A stretch of 64,000 nt of DNA from Parapedobacter sp051400755 (GTDB lineage: Bacteria; Bacteroidota; Bacteroidia; Sphingobacteriales; Sphingobacteriaceae), in the NCBI RefSeq assembly GCF_051400755.1, contig NZ_JBLFFL010000005.1, forward strand, positions 227,287-291,286. The letters are read 5' to 3'. The position numbers and the translations under genes are program-made. The notes under the pieces are model-generated. The model worked only from the letters and a program-made list of their open reading frames with translations. It was not told the origin of the DNA and made no database searches. Shown here in pieces: positions 25,252 to 35,579 of the stretch (the first letter of the stretch is position 1; each line of letters begins with the position of its first letter).

Positions 25252-28134
25252 ATGTATAAACCGACATTTGCGAGTATCATTACCTGGATGAGCCTGGCCT
25301 TCGGCGTAGCTTCTGCGCAGGAAATCCAGCGCATCGGCTCACCCCTGGTGCAGGCATACACCAAATCGGACTACAAGGCGGGCAACCAGAATTGGGCGGT
25401 CGCGACCGGCTCAAATGGCATCATGTATGTCGCCAATGCGGATGGGTTGCTGGTTTTCGACGGCCAATATTGGACATTGCATCAGCTGCCCAATAAAAGC
25501 ACGGTGCGGAGTGTCGCCGTTGACAGTGCCGGTAGGGTGTACACCGGCGGATTGGCCGAATTCGGCTTTTGGGAAGACTCCGGCTATGGGCAGATGCGTT
25601 ATCAGTCTGTCAGCCGCCTGCTGGACAGCGCCGATCAGGTGCGCGATGAAATATGGAAGATCGTTGTCGATGGTGACCGTGTCATTTTCCAGTCCTTTTC
25701 GACCCTGTATATCTACGAAAACAACAGCCTGCGCACCGTCAGGGGAGACGGCCAGCCTTTTCTTTTTTTGCATCAGGTCCGCGGACGCACGTTCATCGAG
25801 CTGATCCCTGCCGGTCTCCACGAATTAAGAGGCGATCAGCTGATCCCGATAGCGGATAGGGGGGTATTGGGCGGGGCGAATATCCTCACCATGCTTCCCT
25901 TCGGCGACGACGAGATCCTCATCGGTACCGCTCGGTCGGGGTTGTTTCTGATGGACAGCACATCGGCTATACACAAGTGGCATAATGCCGCTGACGGGTT
26001 ATTGCGGGCGGCCCAGCTCAACAATGGATTACGGGTCTTAAACGGGTACTATGCCTTCGGTACCATCCTCCAGGGTGTGGTGGTCATCGATGAGGGCGGT
26101 ACCATCGTGCAGCATATCCACAAGGGAAACGGGCTGCAAAACAACACCGTATTGGGCATCCAGGTCGATCTCCAGCAGAATATCTGGGTCGGGCTCGACA
26201 ATGGTGTCGACCGCATCGAGATTAACGCACCTCTATACTATTATACCGACAACAGCGGGAGCATCGGCACCGTCTATGCCGCGCGTATTTTCGAGGGCAA
26301 CATCTATTTAGGGACCAACCAGGGATTGTTCTACAGCCCATGGCCGGCAGTGGCCGGATACCGACCCTTCGCCTTCACCTTGGTAGCAGGCTCGCAGGGA
26401 CAGGTCTGGGACCTGACGGTGGCCGATGGCGAGTTGCTGTGTGGCCACAATGACGGCACCTACAAAGTACAGGGAAACCGGCTGATCGCCTTGTCGCCCG
26501 TGACCGGAGGGTGGACACTCCGGCAGCTAGCCAACCAGCCCGATCGCTTGATGCAAGGCACCTATACCGGACTGGCGGTTTTTGACAAGGCCGGCAGCGG
26601 ATGGCGGTTTTCGCACCGTATCCGCGGATACAGTGACCCCACGCAGTTTATCGAACCGGTGTCGGCGACCACCGTATGGGCCAGCGGCTATAAGGGCCTG
26701 CGGTTGCTTACCTTGGATAGTACACTTACCCATACACGGCAGGTGCATAGCTATGACACCGCCAGCGGGCTGCCGAAAAGTAAATTTGTCAACGTATTTT
26801 GGTTGTCGGGGAGCCCGGTGTTTGCGACCGATAGTGGGTTTTATCGGCACGATGAGATTACGGACCGATTTTATCCGTATGAGCAGCTGAATGCCCAGCT
26901 GGGGTCTTTTGCTTTTTCCAATAAAGTCATCCATGCCGGTTCCGATCGGTATTGGTTTATCAATCGTGCCCGGATCTCGCTGGTGCATTTCGGTCCCCGG
27001 GGGGCGGTAACGGTAGACTCCACGCAGTTTGCTACGCTCAATGACCGCATGATGAAATTCTATGAGAGCATCAATCAGGTGAAGGACAAGGTATACCTGA
27101 TCAGCCTCGACGATGGTTTTGCGATTTACCAGGCAGCCGATTCGGCGAGGATGACTCCCCGCTTGCCTGCGCCGCTTATCCGCAGCGTGAATAACATTAC
27201 CGATAGCCTTTCAGGCAAATGGTACGCCACCGCTACCCATCCCGAGATCCCCTATCGGCACCATAATATCCGCGTATCCTACGCCCTGCCCTGGTACAGT
27301 GCTGTCCCCCTGCGGTACCAGTTTTACCTGGAGGGATATTCCCGCACCTGGTCCGAATGGAGCGAAGCGGCGCAAAAAGAATTTACCAACCTGCGCGCGG
27401 GCGATTATCGCTTCAAGGTACGTGCCATGACCGCCGATGGGACCATCTCCGGCATCGCCGATTTCCGGTTTACCATCCTGCCGCCGTGGTACCTATCGTG
27501 GGTGGCCTTTGCAATCTACGCCATCGCACTGGTGCTCCTGTTCTTTGCGGGCCGTAGTTGGTACCGGCGCAAAATCCGAAAGCACCGTCGGCTGGTGCAG
27601 GAAAAAATGACTGCACAACAACAGGAACTCCTACGCAAGGAGGCCGAAGAAAGCGAGCAACGGCTGATCAAATTCAAGAATGCGCAGCTCGAACAGGAGC
27701 TGTCCAGCAAAAACCGTGAATTAGCCAATTCGGCCATGAGCATCGTTTACAAAAATGAGCTGCTCAACAATGTGCATGACGAGCTCCTGCAGCTTCGTGA
27801 TGGCGAAGGCCGCAAGCTATCCAACGAACAGCTGCGCAAGATCAATAAGATCATTGAAGATGCGCGCAGCGATGAGCGCGACTGGAATATCTTCGAACGG
27901 AGTTTTAACGAAGCGCATGAAAACTTCTTCAAGAAGCTCAAAGCAGATTACCCCGAGCTGGTGCCCAATGACCTGAAACTATGCGCCTACCTGCGGATGA
28001 ATATGAGCAGCAAGGAGATCGCATCCCTGCTCAACATCACCACTCGAGGTGTCGAAATCCGCCGATACCGTTTGCGCAAGAAACTCAATTTGCCCCACGA
28101 AAAAAACCTGGCGGAGTTCCTGCTCGAGGGTTGA
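25252..28134 (+). CDS. Two-component-propeller / Y_Y_Y regulator with LuxR-like C-terminal HTH
   Basis: 960 residues from ATG 25252. Signal peptide MYKPTFASIITW...ASAQ, then a periplasmic sensor of two seven-bladed propellers (about 25-690, blades such as NIWVGLDNGVDRIEI), a Y_Y_Y domain (about 700-765: YQFYLEGYSRTWSEWSEAAQ), one membrane helix (about 770-795), a cytoplasmic coiled coil (about 800-850) and a LuxR-type HTH near the end (NMSSKEIASLLNITTRGVEI). It resembles the hybrid two-component systems of Bacteroides PULs but has no kinase or receiver. It presumably senses oligosaccharide in the periplasm and controls the SusC operon that follows. Confidence 0.88.
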   Translation: MYKPTFASIITWMSLAFGVASAQEIQRIGSPLVQAYTKSDYKAGNQNWAVATGSNGIMYVANADGLLVFDGQYWTLHQLPNKSTVRSVAVDSAGRVYTGGLAEFGFWEDSGYGQMRYQSVSRLLDSADQVRDEIWKIVVDGDRVIFQSFSTLYIYENNSLRTVRGDGQPFLFLHQVRGRTFIELIPAGLHELRGDQLIPIADRGVLGGANILTMLPFGDDEILIGTARSGLFLMDSTSAIHKWHNAADGLLRAAQLNNGLRVLNGYYAFGTILQGVVVIDEGGTIVQHIHKGNGLQNNTVLGIQVDLQQNIWVGLDNGVDRIEINAPLYYYTDNSGSIGTVYAARIFEGNIYLGTNQGLFYSPWPAVAGYRPFAFTLVAGSQGQVWDLTVADGELLCGHNDGTYKVQGNRLIALSPVTGGWTLRQLANQPDRLMQGTYTGLAVFDKAGSGWRFSHRIRGYSDPTQFIEPVSATTVWASGYKGLRLLTLDSTLTHTRQVHSYDTASGLPKSKFVNVFWLSGSPVFATDSGFYRHDEITDRFYPYEQLNAQLGSFAFSNKVIHAGSDRYWFINRARISLVHFGPRGAVTVDSTQFATLNDRMMKFYESINQVKDKVYLISLDDGFAIYQAADSARMTPRLPAPLIRSVNNITDSLSGKWYATATHPEIPYRHHNIRVSYALPWYSAVPLRYQFYLEGYSRTWSEWSEAAQKEFTNLRAGDYRFKVRAMTADGTISGIADFRFTILPPWYLSWVAFAIYAIALVLLFFAGRSWYRRKIRKHRRLVQEKMTAQQQELLRKEAEESEQRLIKFKNAQLEQELSSKNRELANSAMSIVYKNELLNNVHDELLQLRDGEGRKLSNEQLRKINKIIEDARSDERDWNIFERSFNEAHENFFKKLKADYPELVPNDLKLCAYLRMNMSSKEIASLLNITTRGVEIRRYRLRKKLNLPHEKNLAEFLLEG

Positions 28135-28328
28135 TCAAGGGCTACACATCCTCAATTTTACTACATCATTACCTCTCATCCCAAACAGTGTATCAAATAC
28201 ACCCTTTTGATTTTTTTGTAGAGTTGCTTCTGTTTTTTAATATGCTGTGTATCAGTATGATATTTGTAATGTGACCGGTATGTTGAGCAATTGAATTGAC
28301 AGCGATGTAGCGATGTAGAGGGGTAATA

Positions 28329-28361
28329 TTGCCGGTTTTAACCAAATACGTCACACCTTTG
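28329..28361 (+). promoter_or_regulatory. Probable PUL operon promoter
   Basis: TTG (28329-28331), 22-bp spacer, CACCTTTG (28354-28361; one mismatch to TAnnTTTG). This would give a leader of about 105 nt carrying the hairpin and the palindrome below. A weak -7 fits an activator-dependent promoter. Confidence 0.45.
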
Positions 28362-28406
28362 CAAAACATAGGGAACCCTTGACGGGTTTTATGTTAACCA
28401 ATTAGT

Positions 28407-28422
28407 GCCCGCAATTGCGGGC
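28407..28422 (+). promoter_or_regulatory. Perfect 16-bp palindrome in the PUL leader
   Basis: GCCCGCAATTGCGGGC, 50 nt before the SusC start. Either a very stable leader hairpin or a dimer-binding operator. Confidence 0.5.
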
Positions 28423-28472
28423 AACGGAATAACACACAATTATTATAAAACCAAACTAAATTGAGGAACAAC

Positions 28473-31400
28473 ATGAGGAATTTATTTACATGCTGCTTAA
28501 CGTTGCTGTGCATGTGGTCTGTATCCGCATATGGGCAGCAGGTGCGGATAAGCGGGAAAGTGACCGACGCACTGACGTCCGCGGGAATACCGGGAGTCAC
28601 GGTCATGGTAAAGGGTACCACCTCCGCCACTCAGACAGACGCGACGGGAAACTATTCAATAGAAGCAGCCGGTACAGACACCCTGGTTTTCCGTTCCCTC
28701 GGCTTTGCCGCGCAGGAGGTTGCCATCGCCAGCCGGACCATGGTCGATGTGGTATTGGAGGATGAAGGTACGGAATTGGACGAGGTGGTGGTCATCGGGT
28801 ACGGTACTGCGCAGAAGCGGGATCTGACCGGATCGATCGCTCGGGTAAGTGGCGCGGACATTGCTGATAAACCTAGCACGAATCCCATTGCTTCCATTCA
28901 AGGTAAGGTGGCCGGTGTACAGGTGGTCAACTCTGGCCGCCCCGGCGCCGAGCCGGATGTCCGTATTCGTGGCACCAACTCCATCAATGCGATCAAACCG
29001 CTTTATGTGGTGGATGGAATCTTGAATGACAATATCAATTTCCTCAACCCGGCCGACATCGAGTCGATGGAAATCCTGAAAGACCCCTCCTCATTGGCCA
29101 TCTTCGGTGTACGGGGGGCCAATGGGGTGATCATTGTCAGCACCAAACAGGCCAAAGCCGGGCAGCTAAACTTCAATTTCAATTCCACTGTAGGCGTTAA
29201 ACGTGTCCAGGATCGCATGGCCCTGACCGATGCCGATGAATTCAAAATGCTGTATGATGAGCAATTGACCAACCAGGGCGCAGCACCTTACAACTACGCC
29301 CTTTGGCAGGCCAATACCGATTGGCAGGATGAGATCTTCCAGCAGGGGATACTTAACTACAACAACCTCAGTGTGAGTGGAGCGACCGAAAAGAATAAAT
29401 TCTACATGGGGTTGGGATACAACATCGATCAGGGTATCATTAAAAACGAGCAGCTGGATAAAATCCAGCTCACGTTGAATGACCAATTGAGCATTACTGA
29501 TAACCTGCGTTTCGGTATCAATTTCAGCGGATACCGGTCGGAGTTGCCACGGGATGATGCGTTTTACAATCCCATCGTCGGGAGTGCCGTACGGGCAGCG
29601 CCCATCGCACCGACATATAATGACGAATACGGCTTATTCCATACGCTGCCTAATTTCCAACGGGCGCAGATCCGTAACCCGTTGATCAGTGTAATGGATC
29701 TCAGCGATACCTCCATCCCGCGGGAATACCGTGCCGTAGGTAATGTGTTTGGCGAAGTGGATTTCTTAAAGAATTTTACGTTTAAGACCGCGTTCTTATT
29801 TGACTACGGATTTAACCATGGCCGGACGTATGACCCCCTTATTAGTGAGTACAATCCGGATATCGAAGGTGATGACAAAACCGAGTACCGCGAACAGGTG
29901 ACCGCGGTTTCGCAATACCAGAATATCTTTACCAAAGTGCAGACAGACTGGCTGCTCACTTACAAAAACAGTTTCGGCGACCATCACCTCACAGCTACGG
30001 CTGGGTGGACATCGTATTTTAACTCGTATGAAGCAACGAACGCACGCCGCACGCAAGGCACCGGAGACCCGATACCGAATGACCCCCGGTTTTGGTATGT
30101 GAATATCGGCTCCGCGGCGGCGAATACGCAAACCGCGGGTGGTTCGGCCTGGGAGCGTGCCACGCTTTCTTTCTTAGCGCGGGCGCTCTATAATTACAAG
30201 GGCAAATACTTGTTGAATGCCTCCTACCGCCGCGATGGTACATCTGGATTCTATAAATATGGCAATCAGTGGCAGGACTTCGGGGCGGTGGGTGCCGCAT
30301 GGGTATTGTCTGAAGAGAATTTCATGCAGGACCAAACGCTCATCAATAACCTGAAATTGAAAGGATCATGGGGCCTGTTGGGTAATCAGAATACGGGCGA
30401 CAACCAATACCCGCTGTATCCCCTGCTGATTGCGAGTAATTCGGCGGTTTTCGGTGAGGAAGTATATCCTGCATATGAGCCGGAATACATTCCGGACCGG
30501 AATCTGCATTGGGAAGTGGTGCATGCATGGGAAGGAGGGTTTGAGTTAAATGCCTTTGAGAACCGGCTGGCGCTCGAGGCCGTATACTACGCGAAGCGAA
30601 CCAAAGATATCATCGTTACCCGTCCGGGAACGCTAGGCGTCAGGCCTGGGCTCACCAATGCCGGGGAGGTTACGAACAACGGTATCGAACTTTCCACGTC
30701 ATGGAACCAACAGGTGAATGACGATTTCTCGTTCAACATCGGCGGAAATTTCACCTCCATGAATAATAAAGTACAGTTCTTGGTGGAGGAAGGCTATGAT
30801 ATCTTTACGGGGATATCCCGTACCACGGTAGGTTATCCCATTGGATACTTTTATGGGTACGAATCCGAAGGCATTTACCAGACCCAGGAAGAAATTAGGC
30901 TATCTCCGACGAATACGCTCAATGAAGTTCAGCCCGGTGATATCAAATACCGCGATGTAGACGGCAATAATCAGATCGACCAGAATGACCGCACGCTGAT
31001 CGGCAACCCGACTCCTGATTTCACCTATGGCATATCCTTGGGGTTGAGTTACAAAGGGTTTGACTTTTCCACTGATTTTATGGGCGTGTATGGCAATGAA
31101 ATTTTCCGTGATTGGAACCGCGGAACATTCGCGCAATTCAACTACCAAGAAGAGCGGCTGGACCGCTGGAATGGCGTGGGCACTTCCAATTGGGAGCCTA
31201 TTCTGAATCCGAGCAGATCGAATAATACGTTGGTTTCCAGTTACTGGATCGAAGACGGTAGTTTCTTCCGCTTACGGAATGTACAGTTGGGCTACAACTT
31301 CAATACGCAACTGCTGCAAAGCTGGCGCATGAAAGCCTTAAGGGTATTTGTGAATGCACAAAACCCCTTTACCTTACGGAACAGTACGGGGTATACGCCT

Positions 31401-31493
31401 GAAATAGGCGGCAGTGCTACTGCTTTTGGTATCGACGGGGGCACCTATCCCGTGCCGGCCATCTATACCTTCGGTATAAACCTGAATTTCTAA
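28473..31493 (+). CDS. SusC/RagA-family TonB-linked outer membrane protein of the GH144 PUL
   Basis: 1006 residues from ATG 28473 (a TTG four codons earlier is possible; GAGGAAC upstream may serve as ribosome site). Signal peptide to AYGQQ, carboxypeptidase-regulatory-like domain (about 22-100), LDEVVVIGYGTAQKRDLTGSI, plug with VRIRGTNSINAIKPLYVVDG and ILKDPSSLAIFGVRGANGV, then the barrel ending ...YTFGINLNF. It should import beta-glucan oligosaccharides together with the SusD protein 18 bp downstream. First gene of a seven-gene operon with gaps of 6-76 bp. Confidence 0.96.
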   Translation: MRNLFTCCLTLLCMWSVSAYGQQVRISGKVTDALTSAGIPGVTVMVKGTTSATQTDATGNYSIEAAGTDTLVFRSLGFAAQEVAIASRTMVDVVLEDEGTELDEVVVIGYGTAQKRDLTGSIARVSGADIADKPSTNPIASIQGKVAGVQVVNSGRPGAEPDVRIRGTNSINAIKPLYVVDGILNDNINFLNPADIESMEILKDPSSLAIFGVRGANGVIIVSTKQAKAGQLNFNFNSTVGVKRVQDRMALTDADEFKMLYDEQLTNQGAAPYNYALWQANTDWQDEIFQQGILNYNNLSVSGATEKNKFYMGLGYNIDQGIIKNEQLDKIQLTLNDQLSITDNLRFGINFSGYRSELPRDDAFYNPIVGSAVRAAPIAPTYNDEYGLFHTLPNFQRAQIRNPLISVMDLSDTSIPREYRAVGNVFGEVDFLKNFTFKTAFLFDYGFNHGRTYDPLISEYNPDIEGDDKTEYREQVTAVSQYQNIFTKVQTDWLLTYKNSFGDHHLTATAGWTSYFNSYEATNARRTQGTGDPIPNDPRFWYVNIGSAAANTQTAGGSAWERATLSFLARALYNYKGKYLLNASYRRDGTSGFYKYGNQWQDFGAVGAAWVLSEENFMQDQTLINNLKLKGSWGLLGNQNTGDNQYPLYPLLIASNSAVFGEEVYPAYEPEYIPDRNLHWEVVHAWEGGFELNAFENRLALEAVYYAKRTKDIIVTRPGTLGVRPGLTNAGEVTNNGIELSTSWNQQVNDDFSFNIGGNFTSMNNKVQFLVEEGYDIFTGISRTTVGYPIGYFYGYESEGIYQTQEEIRLSPTNTLNEVQPGDIKYRDVDGNNQIDQNDRTLIGNPTPDFTYGISLGLSYKGFDFSTDFMGVYGNEIFRDWNRGTFAQFNYQEERLDRWNGVGTSNWEPILNPSRSNNTLVSSYWIEDGSFFRLRNVQLGYNFNTQLLQSWRMKALRVFVNAQNPFTLRNSTGYTPEIGGSATAFGIDGGTYPVPAIYTFGINLNF

Positions 31494-31511
31494 CCTTATT
31501 GATAAAAGAAG

Positions 31512-33017
31512 ATGAACAAGATAACGATATCAAGAACATACCTGCTTCTGAGCTTGGTTATTTGCCTGGCTGCAAGTGGTTGTAAAAGCGATTGGTTGGA
31601 CAGGAGGCCTCAAGGGCAGTACACGGAGGAAGACATTCCTGCCGGGTCATTGGTCGGATTGATGAATGCCGCTTATGGCGGATTGCGGCATGGTGGGATA
31701 AGCGGCCTTCCTTATATCGCCGTGCACAACATCCGTTCGGATGATGCCATCAAAGGAAGCTCTGTGACCGATGGGGCCGATGCAGAAGTTTATTTCGATA
31801 ACTTCCAGTACACCACTAATTTTTGGCTGCTAAACGACTACTGGACGGGGCAATACAGCCTGATTAATTTGGCGAATAACGTCATCCATGCGGCAGATTC
31901 CACGGGTGAAAGCACTCCTGAAGGGTTAGCTTATGTTGGCGAGGCCAAGTTTCTGAGGGCTTTTGCCTACTTCAATCTCGTCAGGACGTTTGGCGAGGTG
32001 CCGCTTATTGATTTTAAAGTGGTGGATGCCAGCGATGCGATCCTTCCTAAATCGACGGTTGACGAAATATACGAACTGATTGACAGCGATCTGCTGGAAG
32101 CGACTGCCGCACTGCCTGCCGAAAAGGATTGGGGCGGTCAATTTCCGGGCCGGATTTCGCAATGGACGGCATTTGCCCTGCAAGCCAAAACGTTTTTGGC
32201 GAGAAGCCAATGGGGCAATGCGCTAGCCGCGGCGGAGATGGTGATCAGCTCGGGCCAATATGACCTGAGCGTACCGTACGACCGCATATTCACCGAAGCC
32301 GAGGAGAACAGCAAGGAATCCCTATTTGAGGTACAGGCCATTTATAACCAAGGCCAAACCGAGTTGGGTCTTTCGTATGCCAATGTACAGGGTGTCCGCG
32401 GTGCGGGCGACTGGGATTTGGGCTGGGGTTGGAATGTACCCAATGAACGGTTGGAAAACGCATTTGAAGCGGGTGATCCCCGTAAGGATGCGACCTTATT
32501 GTATACCGGCCAAACCAATGCCCCCTACGGAGAGACGTTGCCCCAGGGACTGGACCAGCCTTATTGGAACAAGAAAATATATACCAACCCAGCAATCCGG
32601 CGTAGTACGGGAAGCCGCTTTGGGCAGTGGCTCAATATGCGGGTGATCCGCTATGCCGATGTGGTGCTCATGGCAGCGGAGGCAGCTAATGAGGTCGGGG
32701 GAGATGCCAATATAGACAAAGCGCTGGATTACCTCGAACAGGTGAGAGCACGGGCGAGAGGCGGTAACAGCGCCGTACTGCCGGCGGTCACCACCCGTGA
32801 CCAGGCGCGATTGCGCGCGGCCATACGCCATGAACGGCAAGTGGAATTGGGTATGGAAAACGAGCGCTTCTTTGATTTGGTACGATGGGGTATCGATGTG
32901 CAGACCATGCACGATGCCGGAAAAACCGGTTACCAACCCCGCAACCGTTTTCTGCCGATACCCCAACAGGAAATCGATCGTTCGGGTGGTGTATTGATAC
33001 AAAACCCCAATTATTAA
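31512..33017 (+). CDS. SusD/RagB-family lipoprotein of the GH144 PUL
   Basis: 501 residues, lipoprotein signal LAASGC (Cys about 23). SusD hallmarks: YVGEAKFLRAFAYFNLVRTFGEVPL, MRVIRYADVVLMAAEAANEVGG, ALDYLEQVRARARGGN, VELGMENERFFDLVRWG and the closing FLPIPQQEIDRSGGVLIQNPNY. It binds glycan at the cell surface and closes over SusC. Confidence 0.95.
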   Translation: MNKITISRTYLLLSLVICLAASGCKSDWLDRRPQGQYTEEDIPAGSLVGLMNAAYGGLRHGGISGLPYIAVHNIRSDDAIKGSSVTDGADAEVYFDNFQYTTNFWLLNDYWTGQYSLINLANNVIHAADSTGESTPEGLAYVGEAKFLRAFAYFNLVRTFGEVPLIDFKVVDASDAILPKSTVDEIYELIDSDLLEATAALPAEKDWGGQFPGRISQWTAFALQAKTFLARSQWGNALAAAEMVISSGQYDLSVPYDRIFTEAEENSKESLFEVQAIYNQGQTELGLSYANVQGVRGAGDWDLGWGWNVPNERLENAFEAGDPRKDATLLYTGQTNAPYGETLPQGLDQPYWNKKIYTNPAIRRSTGSRFGQWLNMRVIRYADVVLMAAEAANEVGGDANIDKALDYLEQVRARARGGNSAVLPAVTTRDQARLRAAIRHERQVELGMENERFFDLVRWGIDVQTMHDAGKTGYQPRNRFLPIPQQEIDRSGGVLIQNPNY

Positions 33018-33023
33018 TCAGTC

Positions 33024-33881
33024 ATGAAAAAAGAGAATAGGATGAAAAGGATTGTATATATAGCCATGGCAGGTATGGGTTTTGCCGCCGTGGTAGTGGT
33101 TTCGAGTTTAAGCTCCTGCCAGAAGATGGATCGGCCGCCAATGAATATCATTCCTGATGATACGGCCAGGATCAACGGTCCGCTACAGTTTTACGCCCCC
33201 TTTGAAGACTTGCCGGATGATAGCGCACAGTACCAGGTGGGTACGGCGACCGATGTTACGTATGTTGACGGGATCAACGGTAAGGCATACAAAGGGGCCG
33301 CCAACGCGCAAATTCAATATCCTTCTGCCGTAAGGATGGCACAGATGACCAGCTTTACCGTGTCGTTTTGGATGAATACTGAAAAGCACGACGGTGGTGC
33401 TCAAGCGATATTCATGCTGCCTAATACGGAGGATTTCTGGGGTAATTTATTTGCCATGGTCGAAGGCAATAATAATCCGGACGACGATACCATGCTGCTG
33501 AAATTCCATTTCGCCGGAAACTGGGTCGAATTTACCGGGAATAATGGTCTTGATCGGCTTCCGGGCATGTATGGCCAGTGGCGTCATTTGGCTTTCACCT
33601 ATGATGAAAACACCTCAAAATTTGCAGTTTATTTGGATGGTGAACCCCTGCCGCTGCCTGCCGCGGTGACTGACCGTGTTAAAGACGGAGCGCCCTTGGG
33701 TCCGTTGGCTTTTAGCAATGTGTCCCGTTTTGTCATCGGCGGCTTCCAGCAGCACATCGGCATCCGAACACCGGCAGACGCTTGGATGTTGCATTATACG
33801 GGTATGCTTGACCAATTTCGGGTTCATACCCGTGCGCTAAGTGCGGCAGAGATCAACGAACTGTTTACCACGAAGCAATAA
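33024..33881 (+). CDS. LamG/concanavalin-like domain lipoprotein (SusE-position surface glycan-binding protein)
   Basis: 285 residues from ATG 33024; ATG 33042 (MKRIVYIAMAG) is an equally good start. Lipoprotein signal SSLSSCQ (Cys about 31). Residues about 50-280 form one LamG-like jelly-roll domain (LQFYAPFEDLPDDSAQY, FTVSFWMNT, WRHLAFTYDENTSKFAVYLDGEPLPL, GMLDQFRVHTRALSAAEINELF). Its place right after SusD is where PULs encode surface glycan-binding proteins, so carbohydrate binding is inferred. Confidence 0.85.
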   Translation: MKKENRMKRIVYIAMAGMGFAAVVVVSSLSSCQKMDRPPMNIIPDDTARINGPLQFYAPFEDLPDDSAQYQVGTATDVTYVDGINGKAYKGAANAQIQYPSAVRMAQMTSFTVSFWMNTEKHDGGAQAIFMLPNTEDFWGNLFAMVEGNNNPDDDTMLLKFHFAGNWVEFTGNNGLDRLPGMYGQWRHLAFTYDENTSKFAVYLDGEPLPLPAAVTDRVKDGAPLGPLAFSNVSRFVIGGFQQHIGIRTPADAWMLHYTGMLDQFRVHTRALSAAEINELFTTKQ

Positions 33882-33898
33882 AATTGATTGGAGACACC

Positions 33899-35557
33899 AT
33901 GATGTTGGTAGCAGGTCGTGCTATACTTTTATGGATGATCATCGGGGTCGGCGTTTGCTCCTCTTGTAAAAAAGACACAGCGCGGGGGGAGCAAGCCCCC
34001 CTCCGTTTAGACGGGGTAACTGTCAATGAGGTGGTTTCCGGATTCGAGTATACAGATGTCGGGACATTCCCCGTCATCCGGTTGAAATTTTCTGCGGCTA
34101 TTGACCGTTCTACCGCCGATCAAGGAATAATGCTTTTGAAAAATGGTGTCACAGCGCCAATCCCTATCGCACTTCATTTCCAAGATGGGGATAGGGCCAT
34201 TGAGATCACTCCCGAAGAAAAGCTTTCCGCATTCAGCAACTACAGCCTGCAATTAAAGGAAACGCTTTCGGCCGTTGGGGGAGCTGCATTGCAAACTCCC
34301 GTTTCCGTGATCTTGAGCACGGCCATCGACAGTACGGATAAATTCGATCGCATCGGCGATGAGGAATTGCTCACGTTAGTACAGCGGCAGACCTTTCGCT
34401 ATTTCTGGGATTTTGGGCACCCCGTCAGCGGCATGGCCCGCGAGCGCAATACGTCCGGTGATGTGGTGACGAGCGGTGGCACCGGTTTCGGCATCATGGC
34501 CATCGTGGTCGGCATCGAACGTGGGTTTATCACCCGGCAAGAGGGGCATGACCGTGTCCGTCAGATCGTGGATTTTCTCCAGGCGGCCGACCGGTATCAC
34601 GGGGCCTTCCCGCATTGGCTCAATGGGAATACCGGAGCGGTGCAGCCGTTCAGCGCCAAGGATGATGGCGCGGATTTGCTGGAGACCTCCCTGCTGATGC
34701 AAGGATTGCTGACCGCACGGGCATATTTTGACGCTGGTGGCGAGCAGTCACTGCGCGACGATATTACCGCACTTTACGAGGCGGTAGATTGGGATTTTTT
34801 TCGGAACGGACAGCAACAGCTGTATTGGCATTGGAGTCCCAACGTTGCGTGGGAGATGGACCTGCCGATTACCGGATGGAATGAAGGGCTGATTGCCTAC
34901 GTGCTGGCGGCCGGTTCGCCTACCCACGGCATCACCAAGGAAACGTATGACATGGGTTGGGCGCGCAGCGGCGCCATGCGCAACGGCAATAGCTACCATG
35001 GCACATCCCTTCCGCTCGGACCAGACGGGGGCGGTCCGCTTTTCTTCGCGCACTATTCATTCCTCGGCATCAGTCCGTTTGGTTTGGCAGATGGGTATGC
35101 CAATTATGAAGCGCAGGTAAAAGCACATACGGCGATTAACCGGGCGCACTGTGTGGCCAATCCCGGCGGATTTTACGGATATAGTGCGGACTGCTGGGGG
35201 CTTACCGCCAGCGATGACATCAGCGGATACCTGGCCCACTCCCCAACGAACGATAATGGGGTGATTTCGCCTACTGCGGCCTTGTCATCTTTTCCATACA
35301 TGCCTGATGCGGCCTTGCAGGCACTTCACTTTTTCTATTACAAGCTCGGCGACCGGCTTTGGGGCGAGTATGGCTTTAAAGATGCTTTTTCATTGGAACA
35401 GGCTTGGTTTGCCGATTCCTACTTAGCCATCGATCAGGGGCCGATCATCATCATGATCGAAAATCACCGCACCGGATTGCTTTGGGAGTTGTTTATGAGC
35501 GCTCCCGAGGTCAGGTCCGGATTGCACAAACTGGGATTTAGCAGTCCGAATCGATAA
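33899..35557 (+). CDS. Glycoamylase-family lipoprotein (GH144-type), with N-terminal Ig-like domain; putative endo-beta-1,2-glucanase
   Basis: 552 residues from ATG 33899; an upstream TTG at 33884 is unlikely. Lipoprotein signal VCSSCKK. Residues about 40-145 are a bacterial Ig-like (Big_5-type) domain (RLKFSAAIDRSTADQGIMLL). The (alpha/alpha)6 catalytic domain follows from about 155: LTLVQRQTFRYFWDFGHPVSG, GGTGFGIMAIVVGIERGF, DDGADLLETSLLMQGL, YWHWSPNVAWEMDLPITGWNEGL, DNGVISPTAALSSFPYMP, LAIDQGPIIIMIENHRTGL. GH144 founders from Chitinophaga are endo-beta-1,2-glucanases; the assignment to activity is inference. Paralogue of the next gene. Confidence 0.88.
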   Translation: MMLVAGRAILLWMIIGVGVCSSCKKDTARGEQAPLRLDGVTVNEVVSGFEYTDVGTFPVIRLKFSAAIDRSTADQGIMLLKNGVTAPIPIALHFQDGDRAIEITPEEKLSAFSNYSLQLKETLSAVGGAALQTPVSVILSTAIDSTDKFDRIGDEELLTLVQRQTFRYFWDFGHPVSGMARERNTSGDVVTSGGTGFGIMAIVVGIERGFITRQEGHDRVRQIVDFLQAADRYHGAFPHWLNGNTGAVQPFSAKDDGADLLETSLLMQGLLTARAYFDAGGEQSLRDDITALYEAVDWDFFRNGQQQLYWHWSPNVAWEMDLPITGWNEGLIAYVLAAGSPTHGITKETYDMGWARSGAMRNGNSYHGTSLPLGPDGGGPLFFAHYSFLGISPFGLADGYANYEAQVKAHTAINRAHCVANPGGFYGYSADCWGLTASDDISGYLAHSPTNDNGVISPTAALSSFPYMPDAALQALHFFYYKLGDRLWGEYGFKDAFSLEQAWFADSYLAIDQGPIIIMIENHRTGLLWELFMSAPEVRSGLHKLGFSSPNR

Positions 35558-35579
35558 CACGAAAACATCCAATCATAAT

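Larger units (their letters stand above)
28135..28472. other. Intergenic region between PUL regulator and susC
   Basis: 338 bp without a gene. It holds an 8-bp tandem duplication GCGATGTA (28301-28316), the promoter at 28329-28361, a small hairpin AACCC-TTGAC-GGGTT at 28374-28388 followed by T, and the palindrome at 28407-28422. The first 160 bp show nothing recognisable. Confidence 0.5.
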
